A stretch of 56,255 nucleotides of DNA from positions 1 to 56,255 of the forward strand of contig JAIXZE010000301.1 in assembly GCA_027489875.1 (NCBI GenBank), written 5' to 3'. The translations under genes were made by a program, and so were the position numbers. Below are positions 1 through 8,624 of the stretch, piece by piece; position 1 is the first letter of the stretch; each line of letters begins with the position of its first letter. The notes under the pieces were generated by a model. It was not told where the DNA came from, searched no databases, and saw nothing but the letters and a program-made list of their open reading frames with translations. This DNA comes from Verrucomicrobiales bacterium (GTDB lineage: Bacteria; Verrucomicrobiota; Verrucomicrobiia; Limisphaerales; UBA9464).

Positions 1-1414
1 TGGCCGCGTGCAGGGGTGAAAGCGCGAGGGTCATGGGCGAAGAGGCTCCACCGGCCATGGTTCCTGGGCCACCCGGAGCACCGGGAGGCTGGCCACCCGC
101 GCCGCCGGGCCCACCTTGGCCGCGCGGACCATTGGGACCGGCAGGACCGCCCATGCCGCCGGGACCGCGAGGGCCGCCCATTCCACCCGGGCCGCCGGGG
201 CCACCGGGCCCGCCCGGGATCGCGAATGCCTCGTTGAAATCATGGGGCAGTACGTGGAATTGGCCCTTGGGGTCCTCGTAGAGGCTGTAATCCGAGGATC
301 GGATCCAATAGCCATCGTTGTTGATGAGTACGTTTTCGAGGGCGAGGAACCGGAGGGCCTGCTCGACGTCGAGGATGGGTTCGATCGCTGCTGGCAGTTG
401 GCCGATGTCGGTGTTGTTGAGCACACGCGTCAACCGGATGAGGGACTTCCAGGCGGCCTCGGTGTCCTTTGACTTGAGCGAGTAGATCGCCTTGTAGGGT
501 TTGGGATCTTCACCGAGATAGCCGAGTCCTCCGCGGCCATTGGGACTCCCGGAGACCTTCCAACGATTGCCGCCGGTGGTTCCGAACCGGTCCTGGGTGA
601 AGTCCTTGTTGAACTGCTCGACGCTCACGAAGACACCCCAGCTTTCGCCGTTGATGACCACCCGGACGAAGCTGGCCTTGGGAATGGGCAGGTAGTTCCG
701 GGCGATCTCGGAATAAAGGACGGCACGGAGGAAGGACGGGTCCTCATGCGAATTCAGGAGGTTCAGCGTGCGGTGACCGCGGAGCTTCTGGTCCTTGTGG
801 ACCATGTCGAAGCTGAGGTTCAGCGAACGCTTTGAGCCTTCGGGAACCATCGAGTAGGAGGACATGCCGCGGAAGCGGACCCCCACGTCGGAGTACTCCT
901 TGCCGTCGACGAGGACCCGTGCAGGCACATCGACGTCGGTGTTGTGGAAGTCGGCGAGTTCCTTTTCCCAGTCCGTTGCGTCGAAGGTGAGGAACAAGGT
1001 CCGGAGTGTTGCCGGATCAAACAGATCTGCGTCGGCGGCCGGTGGAACTTCCTTCGGGTTGATCCTTTCGCCGGCGGAAGCGGCGGCGACCGCGGGACCG
1101 CGAGGAGGACCTCCTGGGCGTCCACCGGGCGGCCCCATGCGTTGGCGACCGCCGCCGTCCTTCGCGAGTTCGGCCCTGGCGGCTTTCCGTTCGGCGGGTT
1201 CGAGCACGCCATTGCCGTTGGCATCATGCTTCTTGAGGATCTTCCGCTCCGCATGCATGCCCGGGCCTCCCATTCCTGGAGGGCCTCCGAATCCCGGACC
1301 CCCGCCGAAACCTGGCGGCGGGCCACCGGCGGGCGGGCCCTGTTGGGCGCAGAGGGTGGAGCCGAGCGTCAGCGCGGCGAGGAGTGCCGGCAGGAGGTGC
1401 GGGTGCGTTTTCAT
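1..1414 (-). CDS. CotH kinase family secreted protein, 3' end beyond the window
   Basis: The frame is open from an ATG at 1414 to the left edge (471 codons), so the carboxy end is missing. A signal peptide ([19 protein letters not shown]) is followed by a Gly/Pro/Met-rich tract (about residues 25-52), an EF-hand-like loop ([12 protein letters not shown], about 64-75) and a second Gly/Pro-rich linker. The CotH-like core follows, with [42 protein letters not shown] and [10 protein letters not shown] second collagen-like GGPGGPGG tract follows the HDFNEAF motif. CotH proteins are atypical protein kinases, best known from spore coats but also widespread as secreted proteins in non-sporulating bacteria; the substrate here is unknown. 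The gene is divergent from a CpxR/CpxA-like pair. The family call is firm; the function is inference. Confidence 0.85.
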   Translation of the reverse strand, partial: MKTHPHLLPALLAALTLGSTLCAQQGPPAGGPPPGFGGGPGFGGPPGMGGPGMHAERKILKKHDANGNGVLEPAERKAARAELAKDGGGRQRMGPPGGRPGGPPRGPAVAAASAGERINPKEVPPAADADLFDPATLRTLFLTFDATDWEKELADFHNTDVDVPARVLVDGKEYSDVGVRFRGMSSYSMVPEGSKRSLNLSFDMVHKDQKLRGHRTLNLLNSHEDPSFLRAVLYSEIARNYLPIPKASFVRVVINGESWGVFVSVEQFNKDFTQDRFGTTGGNRWKVSGSPNGRGGLGYLGEDPKPYKAIYSLKSKDTEAAWKSLIRLTRVLNNTDIGQLPAAIEPILDVEQALRFLALENVLINNDGYWIRSSDYSLYEDPKGQFHVLPHDFNEAFAIPGGPGGPGGPGGMGGPRGPGGMGGPAGPNGPRGQGGPGGAGGQPPGAPGGPGTMAGGASSPMTLALSPLHAA

Positions 1415-1563
1415 GAGATGACAGGAGTTGATCCAGCGTTTCCAAATGATCTGACCAGGCGGTTGTGAAGGGGGCGTCAACGAGAGCCCCTGAATTGTAA
1501 AGTGAAGGTAAATGTGGTCCTTCGCGGGTCCGGTTTGCGTATCCTGACGTCGCTGGGATTCCC
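1415..1563. promoter_or_regulatory. Divergent promoter region between cotH-like gene and response regulator
   Basis: This 149-bp gap separates two divergent genes and must hold both promoters. I see no strong -35/-10 pair. The most distinctive element is the direct repeat GTAAA-N6-GTAAA at 1497-1512, listed separately. Confidence 0.5.
1497..1512 (+). promoter_or_regulatory. CpxR-type direct-repeat box
   Basis: The sequence GTAAAGTGAAGGTAAA is a GTAAA direct repeat with an 11-base period. The established enterobacterial CpxR box is GTAAA-N5-GTAAA with some spacing tolerance. It lies 52 bases before the start of a CpxR-like regulator and about 83 bases before the divergent cotH-like gene, so autoregulation and control of cotH are plausible. 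The regulator-site link is inference. Confidence 0.45.
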
Positions 1564-2295
1564 ATGGAGACGAGTGCCACACTGCCCGCAGGCCTGCCGC
1601 TGCTGGTCGTCGACGACGACCGAAAGCTTTGTCGGTTGATCCGGGATTATCTGGAGCCCATGGGCTACCGGGTGGAAGCCGTCCACACCGGACCCGAAGG
1701 CGTGGAACGTGCGGTGGAGGCGGGGTGGCATGCGGTCATCCTCGACCTGATGCTTCCGGGGATGGACGGCTTCGAGGTGCTGAAGCGGATCCGGGCCAAG
1801 TCCAACGTCCCGGTCCTGATGCTCACCGCACGGGGAGATGAAGCTGATCGGATCGTGGGCTTGGAGATCGGGGCGGATGACTACCTTCCGAAGACGTTCT
1901 CGACGCGGGAGCTACTGGCGCGATTGCGCGCGGTGACGCGGCGAGCGGGCCATGGCGTTGAATCCGGCAAGCCGGCGATCGAGGAATTGACCGCTGGTCC
2001 CTTGCGCCTGGTGCCGGAGACCCGCACCGCCACGATGGGCGATCAGGTGTTGACGCTGACCCCGGTGGAGTTCGATCTGCTTGAATCCCTGGTGCGGGCC
2101 AAGGGCAGGGTGCGGACGCGTGAACGGCTGATGTCGGAGTGCCGCGAACGTGATTACGGAATCTTTGATCGATCCATCGACGTCCATATCTCCGCTCTCC
2201 GGAAGAAGCTGGGCGACGATCCGAAGCAACCGCGCTTCATCCGGACCTACCGCGGTGCCGGCTACATGCTGGTGGAGCCCGAGGAGTTTCCATGA
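1564..2295 (+). CDS. OmpR/CpxR-family response regulator
   Basis: The protein has 243 residues: a receiver domain (about 12-125) and a carboxy-terminal winged-helix DNA-binding domain (about 145-240). The acidic pair is D17/D18, the phospho-acceptor is D61 in [11 protein letters not shown], the switch Thr is T88 and the conserved Lys is K110. The usual Lys-Pro after beta5 is Lys-Thr here (YLPKTF), an uncommon change of the cis-proline. The winged helix shows [24 protein letters not shown] and the terminal RGAGYML. Its stop overlaps the start of the sensor kinase gene (ATGA), so the pair is translationally coupled. It is most like CpxR among familiar regulators; its targets are unknown. Confidence 0.95.
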   Translation: METSATLPAGLPLLVVDDDRKLCRLIRDYLEPMGYRVEAVHTGPEGVERAVEAGWHAVILDLMLPGMDGFEVLKRIRAKSNVPVLMLTARGDEADRIVGLEIGADDYLPKTFSTRELLARLRAVTRRAGHGVESGKPAIEELTAGPLRLVPETRTATMGDQVLTLTPVEFDLLESLVRAKGRVRTRERLMSECRERDYGIFDRSIDVHISALRKKLGDDPKQPRFIRTYRGAGYMLVEPEEFP

Positions 2296-3824
2296 GGCTC
2301 CGCATCCCATTGTATGCCCGGGTGCTGGCGTGGTCTGGGTTGAACGTGGTTTTCCTGGCACTGCTCCTTTGGGTGCTCGCGGGAGCGAGCCTGCCGTTGG
2401 AGTCCCTCTTGAGCGGGCTGTCCGGAGAGCGCGTCCAGCGGATTGCCGATGTGTTGGTGGGCGACTTGAGCACGCGTCCGAGAACGGAGTGGGATGAAGC
2501 CATCCAGCGGGCTGCTGGGGTGTACGGAGTGGAGTTCATGCTTGTGAACGAACGGGAGGAACGTCTGGCGGGGGCCAGGCTCGAACTTCCGGAGCCTGTC
2601 CGGGAGCGCCTCAGGATGGGGCCGGGTGGACGTCGCGGCGGTCCGCCGCCGGATTGGGATTCCAGGCCCGGACGCATGGGTGGACCTGGCGAGGGGGACC
2701 GTGGTCCCGGCCGGAGCATGGGGAATGGAATGGGAGGAGGTCGCATGCCGCCGCCCGAACTGACGATGCCACGGGCGATCCTTCGCGCAGGCGATCCGTT
2801 GGCCTACTGGGCCATCATCCACACGCCTTCGTTGGTGCGGGAGGGACCGCGGCCCCAGTTTGCCCGACTGATCGTCCGTTCAGACCGACTGGGAACGGGC
2901 GGAGTCTTTTTTGATCCCCGGCCGTGGTGGATTGCCGCGGTGGCAGTCGTGTTCTTCTCGGCTTTGTGGTGGGCCCCCTTCGTTGGTTCCATCACGCGTG
3001 CGATCCGGCAGATGACGGCCGCGACCGAGCAGGTGGCGCAGGGTCGATTTGACATCACCGTTTCAGAGGAGCGCGGAGACGAACTGGGGCGGATGGGCGA
3101 GGCGATCAACGGGATGGCGAAACGGCTGGAAGGCCACGTCCAGGGCCAGAAGCGATTCCTGGGCGACATCGCGCACGAGCTGTGTTCGCCACTGGCCCGG
3201 ATGGAAATGGCGCTGGGGGTCCTGGAGCAACGGTCAGATGCGCGATCGAGGGATTACGTGGAGGACGTCCGCGAGGAGGTCCGCCACATGTCCGAACTGG
3301 TGAATGAGTTGCTCTCGTTCTCGAAGGCTGGCCTGCACTCACGCACCGCCCCGCTCACCCCCGTGGGCATCCGCGAAGTGCTGGAGCGGGTCCGGATGCG
3401 GGAATCTTCCGAGGAGGATGCGGTCGCGTTGGAAGGTTCAGCCGAACTGACGGCGATGGCGGAACCCGATCTGCTGACCCGGGCGCTTGGAAATCTCCTC
3501 CGGAATGCGCTGCGGTACGCAGGAGGCGCGGGGCCGATCCGCATGACGGCATGCCGCGAAGGTCCGGAGGTCATCGTACGGGTAATCGACGAGGGGCCCG
3601 GCGTGCCCCCCGAGTCCATCGTGCGATTGACGGAGCCGTTCTTCCGGCCGGACGCGGCACGAACCCGGGAACAGGGAGGCGCGGGATTGGGCTTGGCCAT
3701 CGTTCGCAGCTGCGTCGAGGCCTGCCGCGGTCGTCTGACGCTGCGAAACCGATCGCCGAAGGGGTTCGAGGCGGAGATCCGCTTGGCCGCCGCGGAAGCC
3801 TCTTTCCGCGAACCTACCACTTGA
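2292..3824 (+). CDS. CpxA-like sensor histidine kinase
   Basis: The protein has 510 residues. Membrane segments lie at about 11-33 and 212-232 and enclose a periplasmic sensor domain of about 180 residues. A HAMP domain follows (about 233-285), then a HisKA domain with phospho-acceptor H295 in DIAHELCSPL and a HATPase domain with N box (LLRNALRYA), G1 (DEGPGVP) and G2 (GGAGLGLAIV). The periplasmic part contains a Gly/Pro/Arg/Met-rich tract (about 108-156) that resembles the low-complexity tracts of the divergently encoded CotH-like protein. It partners with the response regulator just upstream. The 3' end overlaps the convergent LpxR-like gene by 11 bases. The signal sensed is unknown. Confidence 0.95.
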   Translation: MRLRIPLYARVLAWSGLNVVFLALLLWVLAGASLPLESLLSGLSGERVQRIADVLVGDLSTRPRTEWDEAIQRAAGVYGVEFMLVNEREERLAGARLELPEPVRERLRMGPGGRRGGPPPDWDSRPGRMGGPGEGDRGPGRSMGNGMGGGRMPPPELTMPRAILRAGDPLAYWAIIHTPSLVREGPRPQFARLIVRSDRLGTGGVFFDPRPWWIAAVAVVFFSALWWAPFVGSITRAIRQMTAATEQVAQGRFDITVSEERGDELGRMGEAINGMAKRLEGHVQGQKRFLGDIAHELCSPLARMEMALGVLEQRSDARSRDYVEDVREEVRHMSELVNELLSFSKAGLHSRTAPLTPVGIREVLERVRMRESSEEDAVALEGSAELTAMAEPDLLTRALGNLLRNALRYAGGAGPIRMTACREGPEVIVRVIDEGPGVPPESIVRLTEPFFRPDAARTREQGGAGLGLAIVRSCVEACRGRLTLRNRSPKGFEAEIRLAAAEASFREPTT

Positions 3825-4848
3825 AGGCGACCGACACCGAACCGAAGGAGTCGGCGTCTTCCTGAGTCCTGAATTCCTTGCTGCGGACCATGTGGGTATA
3901 GGCGAGGTCCCAGTGTTTTCCCGAATAGGCGACGCCTATCTTGAACTCCCCGAGCAAGGGCTGGATCTGCACGGAGTGGCTGTCGTGCAGCAGATTCCCT
4001 TCGACGAGCATGTTGTGGCCGTAATACCGGGCCTCGACCCCGAAGAAGAAGTAGAAGCCCCGCGCGGCATGCTCCGCGCTCAACCGTCCACCCGATCCAG
4101 GAAGGACATCGTCGATGGATCGCCACCCGAAATCATCGGGAAGCCGCAGGCCGATCCGCCACTGGGTGCCGATGGAAGCGAAGGTCTGGACGGTTCCGAG
4201 TTGTGCACCGGCGAACGGCAGGAAGTCGCTGCTCCAATCGCCGCGGATCGGCGCGCTGTAGCGCAAGCCGCGGCCGTAGCGGATGCCGATGTCGGGTTCG
4301 TTGTGGAGTTGGTTGTCCCAGCCCTGGGCCTCGGCGATATCGCGGATGCTGTGGATACCGTTCTGTGCCTGTTCGGCGAGGGAGGCGGGGCCAACGACAC
4401 CCAGGTTCATCGCCCAGTAGTCGAGGACGTCGGTACCAGCCTTGGTCTTGCCGCGGATAAGCAGCGAGCCTGTGGCATACAGCCAACCAGCGTAGGGACG
4501 TTCGTCGACGATGACGGTGGGAATGTCCGTGTCGCGCGGTGTGTAGATATTCTGGGTGATGGCAAAGGCAGGCCGCCACGCCGTCGGAATCATTCCGAAG
4601 GAGGGGAGCCATCGGGCGATATCGCCGTCCCAGCGCAGTTCCGACTCGGACAGGGAATGCTCCTGGGCGAGGTAGGCGATGCGGCTGCCGTGGGTATAGT
4701 GCTGGTCGGTCCGGACCATGAGGTCATTCTCGAGCCAGACGTTGAGCACGGGCCTGTGGAGGGCATTCGTGCTGGTTGTCGCGAGGCAGGTTGCCGTGAG
4801 GAGGGACGCCACGGCAAATGCGACGGGGTGGATCGGGAGGGCCTTCAT
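3814..4848 (-). CDS. LpxR-like lipid A deacylase (DUF2219), outer-membrane barrel
   Basis: The protein has 344 residues with a signal peptide (about 1-28). The family pattern is clear: VWLENDLMVRTDQHYTHGSR near the amino end, DERPYAGWLYATGSL in the middle and HDSHSVQIQPLLGEFKIGV later, ending in aromatic VSVAFKW as outer-membrane barrels do. LpxR of Salmonella removes the 3'-acyloxyacyl chain of lipid A at the outer membrane using an Asn-Asp/His centre; the END and HYTHG motifs correspond to that region. The gene is convergent with the CpxA-like kinase gene and overlaps it by 11 bases. The activity is inferred from the family; phospholipase A1-like activity is an alternative. Confidence 0.85.
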   Translation of the reverse strand: MKALPIHPVAFAVASLLTATCLATTSTNALHRPVLNVWLENDLMVRTDQHYTHGSRIAYLAQEHSLSESELRWDGDIARWLPSFGMIPTAWRPAFAITQNIYTPRDTDIPTVIVDERPYAGWLYATGSLLIRGKTKAGTDVLDYWAMNLGVVGPASLAEQAQNGIHSIRDIAEAQGWDNQLHNEPDIGIRYGRGLRYSAPIRGDWSSDFLPFAGAQLGTVQTFASIGTQWRIGLRLPDDFGWRSIDDVLPGSGGRLSAEHAARGFYFFFGVEARYYGHNMLVEGNLLHDSHSVQIQPLLGEFKIGVAYSGKHWDLAYTHMVRSKEFRTQEDADSFGSVSVAFKW

Positions 4849-4877
4849 GGTTCGGTTTGGGTTGGTCCAGCCAGGCT

Positions 4878-5711
4878 TCAGGAAGCAAGGAACTGGGCCG
4901 CAGAAGCGGCGCTGGCCCCTTCATGGACCACGGCCATCAGGGCTCGCGTCATCCCGGCGGGGTTGGCGTGCTGGATGATGTTCCGTCCGTAGACAATTCC
5001 CGCTGCCCCTTGCTGCATCAGGGCTTCGGTACGCGACAGGATCTCCGCGTCCGGAGCCTTGCCACCCCCGCGCACCAGCACGGGAATCCGTCCCGAGATC
5101 TCGACCACGCGATGGTAGAGCGAGACGTCGTCGGTCGGGTCGGCCTTGATGATGTCGGCACCCAGTTCGACCGCCTGGCGAACGAGGGGAAGGATCTTCT
5201 CAAGGTCGCCGTCAACCATGTATCCGCCCGCTTTGGCGTTGGGCTGGAACACGAGGGGTTCGATCATCAGCGGCATGCCGTAGCGATCGCACTCCGGCTT
5301 GATGCGAAGGATGTTCAGGATGCATTGATCGGTGACTTCGGGCTCACCGGGGATCCGGAACAGATTGACGACCACGCAGGTCGCATCGAGGCGGAGGGCC
5401 TGTTCGACCGGAGCCTCGATCATTCGGGAGAACAGGGCGCGGGGGAGTTGGTTGCCGTAGACGTTGGCGACATCTGTCCGCAGCACCAGCGCGGGCTTCT
5501 CCTTGCCGGGGAGGGACTGGAGGTAGTGGGCCTGGCCCACAGTCAACTGGATGGCGTCGGGAGCGGCGGCGACCACGGTGCGGACTGCCTTGTCGAGATT
5601 CTCGATGCCCGCGAGGAACCCGCGCTCGTTGAAGAAGCCATGATCGATGGCGACGTCAAAGCAACGGTTGGAGCGTGGATGGAAGAGTCGATTGAGACGG
5701 TACTGTTTCAT
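4878..5711 (-). CDS. Class I aldolase (DeoC/LacD/FbaB-like)
   Basis: I chose the ATG at 5711 (277 residues) because an AGGA motif lies 10 bases upstream and the frame before it runs through non-coding-looking sequence. The TIM-barrel aldolase features are CFDVAIDHG at the first strand, DAIQLTVGQA, CVVVNLFRIPG and the Schiff-base lysine candidate in ADIIKADPTDD, followed by PVLVRGGGKAPDAEIL (phosphate binding) and GAAGIVYGRNI. These match archaeal-type class I fructose-bisphosphate aldolase/LsrF proteins. The substrate (fructose 1,6-bisphosphate or another sugar phosphate) cannot be fixed from sequence. The gene stands 29 bases downstream of the LpxR-like gene's start, on the same strand. Confidence 0.85.
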   Translation of the reverse strand: MKQYRLNRLFHPRSNRCFDVAIDHGFFNERGFLAGIENLDKAVRTVVAAAPDAIQLTVGQAHYLQSLPGKEKPALVLRTDVANVYGNQLPRALFSRMIEAPVEQALRLDATCVVVNLFRIPGEPEVTDQCILNILRIKPECDRYGMPLMIEPLVFQPNAKAGGYMVDGDLEKILPLVRQAVELGADIIKADPTDDVSLYHRVVEISGRIPVLVRGGGKAPDAEILSRTEALMQQGAAGIVYGRNIIQHANPAGMTRALMAVVHEGASAASAAQFLAS

Positions 5712-5720
5712 GTGCTTCGG

Positions 5721-5770
5721 TCCTGTGGGGATTTCGAACCCAGCCGCCTCCGCCCGCAAGCGGGGTTTTT
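5721..5770 (+). other. tRNA/tmRNA 3'-end-like fragment followed by a weak hairpin and T-run
   Basis: TTTCGAACCCAGCCGCCTCC resembles the T-arm and acceptor end of a tmRNA or tRNA. It is followed by a short CCCG-CAAG-CGGG hairpin and five T residues. The upstream 5' portion of such an RNA is absent because the aldolase gene starts at 5711 on the other strand. It might be a leftover attachment site from an element that used an ssrA-type target, or chance. The T-stem pairing is imperfect, so I keep confidence low. Confidence 0.25.
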
Positions 5771-5808
5771 GGGAGAATCAACCGGATGGCGGAATCGACG
5801 CATCCGGG

Positions 5809-7632
5809 TCAGGGTTGCGGGGTTTGTGGGGCATCGTGGAATTGCAACGCCGCAAGGTGGCGGTAGGTGCCCCCTTCGATGGCGTTGAGTTCCGCGTGGG
5901 TGCCGGACTCGACGATGTGTCCGCCGTCCAGGACGAGGATGCGGTCGGCATTGCGGACGGTCGCCAACCGGTGGGCGATGATGAACGAAGTGCGACCCCG
6001 CATCAGGGATTCGAGGGCTTCCTGGATGAGCCGTTCGCTCTCCGAATCCAGCGAGCTGGTGGCCTCATCGAGGATCAGGATCGCGGGGTCGCGCAGGATG
6101 GCCCGTGCGATGGCGATCCTCTGTCGCTGGCCACCCGAGAGCCGGATGCCTCGATCACCCACGAGGGTTGCGTACCCTTCGGGAAACCCTTGGATGAAGG
6201 CGTGGGCATTGGCTCGGCGGGCCGCGGCCTCGATTTCCTCCTGCGATGCTCCGGGCCTTCCGTAGGCAATGTTTTCCGCAATGGATCCGCCGAAGAGCAG
6301 GATTTCCTGCGGCACGAAGGCCATGCGGGAACGAAGGCTCAGGACCGGATACTCACGCGCATCCCGGCCGTCGATGCGGAGGGATCCGGAGGTTGGATCG
6401 TACAATCGGAGAAGCAGGGAGAGCAGGGTCGACTTTCCCGCTCCGGAAGGTCCAACCACGGCGACCTTCGTTCCTGGCTCCGCACGGAACGAAATGCCTT
6501 TGAGGATCTCGACGCCGGGTCGGGAGGGATAGGTGAAGCGGACGTCCTCGAATTCGACCGATCCCTGCAGTCGGGGCAGGGCATCCGCAGGGCTCACTGC
6601 CGGCGTCGGGTCGCATTCGGGGACTTCACGGAGGAGTTCCCGTACCCGCTGGGTGGATCCGATCGCCTTCTGGATCTGGCTGTAGAGGTCGGCGAACTGT
6701 CCAAGGGCACCGGCGACGAAGGTGGTGTAGAGCAGGAAGCGGGTGAGTTCCCCGAAGGTGATCTCGCCCGATTGGAGGAGACGCGCGCCGGACCACAGCA
6801 CGAGGACCACCGTGCCAAAGAGGGCGAAGACGATGAACGCGACGAAGGCGGCGCGGATGCGGGCTCCGCGGAGGGTGGTTTCCAGGAAGCTCTGGAGTCC
6901 GGTTCCGTAGCGTTGGAGTTCGTGGGCCTCGTTGGTGAAGGCCTTGACGTTGACGATGCCCTGCAGGGTTTCCTCGACGATGGTGGCGGTGTCTGCGAGG
7001 CGATCCTGAGCCTCGCGGGCCACGCGACGTGTGCGCCTTCCCAGCAGGACAGCCGCAACGATGATCGGTGGGAGGCTCGCGAGCATGATCGCCGAGAGTT
7101 TCAACGAGGTGAGGGCGATGAGCACGGCTCCACCGGCGAGGAGCGTCATCTGACGAAGGAACTGTGGGAGCAGGGCGATGAGCGTGTCCTCGATCTGGAT
7201 GAGATCCGCCGAGAGTCGGCTGGTGAGTTCGCCGACCCGCCGGCGGGCGAAGAAAGCCATCGGCAGGCTGAGCAGCCGTGAATAGGTGTCCCTTCGGAGG
7301 TCCACCAACCCCCGTTGGCCGACACTGGCAAACGAAAGGGCGTGAAAGAACGAGAGGCTCGATTGGGCAGCGAGGACCGCAATCAGGGCGAGGGCGATGC
7401 GGTGGATTCCAGGGCCGGGAGTGGTTGCGGCGTCAATGAGCTTTCCAGCGAGAAAGGGGAACGCGAGCCCCAGCAGGTTCGATCCGAACAGGGCCAGCAG
7501 GGCGAGGACAAAGCGGATCCGGTAGGGATGAAGGTAGCGCAACAGGGCCAGGACCTCCCGCATCGACTCCCGGTTGATGGGAGCTTTCGGCAGGTCCACG
7601 CCTGCTTGATCATTCCGCGAATTCCGCGCCAT
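5809..7632 (-). CDS. MsbA-type ABC exporter (fused permease and ATPase)
   Basis: The protein has 607 residues. The amino half (about 25-335) is an ABC exporter membrane domain with six predicted helices. The carboxy half is a nucleotide-binding domain with Walker A GPSGAGKST, Q-loop FVPQEILLF, signature LSGGQRQRIAIARAIL, Walker B ILILDEATSSLD and switch His in IAHRLATV. Half-transporters of this type work as homodimers or heterodimers to flip lipids, lipid A precursors or drugs across the inner membrane. MsbA is possible in an LPS-bearing cell, but multidrug-type exporters look the same. The gene stands alone between the aldolase and ribF genes. Confidence 0.92.
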   Translation of the reverse strand: MARNSRNDQAGVDLPKAPINRESMREVLALLRYLHPYRIRFVLALLALFGSNLLGLAFPFLAGKLIDAATTPGPGIHRIALALIAVLAAQSSLSFFHALSFASVGQRGLVDLRRDTYSRLLSLPMAFFARRRVGELTSRLSADLIQIEDTLIALLPQFLRQMTLLAGGAVLIALTSLKLSAIMLASLPPIIVAAVLLGRRTRRVAREAQDRLADTATIVEETLQGIVNVKAFTNEAHELQRYGTGLQSFLETTLRGARIRAAFVAFIVFALFGTVVLVLWSGARLLQSGEITFGELTRFLLYTTFVAGALGQFADLYSQIQKAIGSTQRVRELLREVPECDPTPAVSPADALPRLQGSVEFEDVRFTYPSRPGVEILKGISFRAEPGTKVAVVGPSGAGKSTLLSLLLRLYDPTSGSLRIDGRDAREYPVLSLRSRMAFVPQEILLFGGSIAENIAYGRPGASQEEIEAAARRANAHAFIQGFPEGYATLVGDRGIRLSGGQRQRIAIARAILRDPAILILDEATSSLDSESERLIQEALESLMRGRTSFIIAHRLATVRNADRILVLDGGHIVESGTHAELNAIEGGTYRHLAALQFHDAPQTPQP

Positions 7633-7673
7633 TCCGGAGGCTAGTGCAGGAAGGTCGCGGTGTCAGGCAGACC

Positions 7674-8600
7674 TCATCCCAGAATCGTCCTGGCGCTCTT
7701 CACATCCTCCGTGATCTGGGCGCGCAAGGCCTCAAGCGACGGAAACCGTCTCTCGGGCCGCACCTGTCGCACGAACTCGACTTCAAGTTCAGCGCCGTAC
7801 AGGTCGCCCGCGAAATCCAGGAGATGGACCTCGAGCTGGGGTTGGGAGGGAGCCGCATCGACCGTTGGTCGCACGCCAAGGTTCAGGACCGCGGGATAGC
7901 ACGTCCCGTGGAAGTGCACACGCGCGGCGTAAACACCGTTGGGTGGCACCTCGAGTCCGGTGATGTCGATGTTCGCCGTCGGGAACCCGAGCGTCCGGCC
8001 CAATTCCCGGCCATGCATGACCGGTCCGGACAGGGCATAGGGCCGTCCGAGGAGTTCCGCCACCACCGCAAGTCGTCCCTCGCGGAGGGCGGTCCGGATC
8101 CGGGTGCTGGAGACGCGTTCTGCGCCGACATGGATCGGGGCGGCGGCATGGGTGATGTAGCCCAGTTCGCGGCCGAGCAAACGGAGGAGGGCCACGTTTC
8201 CGGAGCGTCGGTGACCGAAGTGGAAACCCTGGCCCACGGTGACGCTGCGGAGTCTGCCGAGTCCGGCGGCCAACGACTGGATGAACGTGGTACCGTCCAC
8301 CGCGGCCAGTTCAGCCGTGAATGGAATGGCAAGGACGGCATCCACGCCCAGTGTGCCCAACGCCCGCAACCGTTGTGGCAGCGATTGGAGCAGGCGCGGT
8401 GCCCGGGCTGGTTGGACGACGCTGAGCGGATGCGGATGAAACGTCACCGCAACGGAGAGGGCACCCAGCGCGCACGCATCAAGGATGGAGTGACGGACCA
8501 CGTGCTGATGCCCGAGGTGGACCCCGTCGAACATTCCGAGCGCAATGCAGACCCCCTTCTCAGGTCGGCCCAACTCAGCAGCGTCTCGGAGGATGCGCAT
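7674..8600 (-). CDS. ribF: Bifunctional riboflavin kinase/FAD synthetase
   Basis: It converts riboflavin to FMN and then FAD. The start at 8600 (308 residues) gives MRILRDAAEL, matching the usual RibF amino end; an in-frame TTG at 8621 would add seven residues, mostly Asp. The amino-terminal adenylyltransferase domain carries GMFDGVHLGHQ (nucleotide binding) and VGQGFHFGHRRSG; the carboxy-terminal kinase domain carries GRTLGFPTANI. It is the last gene of the nusA-infB-rbfA-nrnA-truB-ribF run, 24 bases after truB. A truB-ribF junction is a very common bacterial arrangement. Confidence 0.95.
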   Translation of the reverse strand: MRILRDAAELGRPEKGVCIALGMFDGVHLGHQHVVRHSILDACALGALSVAVTFHPHPLSVVQPARAPRLLQSLPQRLRALGTLGVDAVLAIPFTAELAAVDGTTFIQSLAAGLGRLRSVTVGQGFHFGHRRSGNVALLRLLGRELGYITHAAAPIHVGAERVSSTRIRTALREGRLAVVAELLGRPYALSGPVMHGRELGRTLGFPTANIDITGLEVPPNGVYAARVHFHGTCYPAVLNLGVRPTVDAAPSQPQLEVHLLDFAGDLYGAELEVEFVRQVRPERRFPSLEALRAQITEDVKSARTILG

Positions 8601-8624
8601 GGCGTCGTCGTCGTCGTCCAACCC

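Noticed and set aside
5712..5759. A 16-residue amino-terminal extension of the aldolase from the ATG at 5759
   Set aside because: The extension translates the tRNA-like segment, while the ATG at 5711 has an AGGA motif at a suitable distance and fits the family's amino end.
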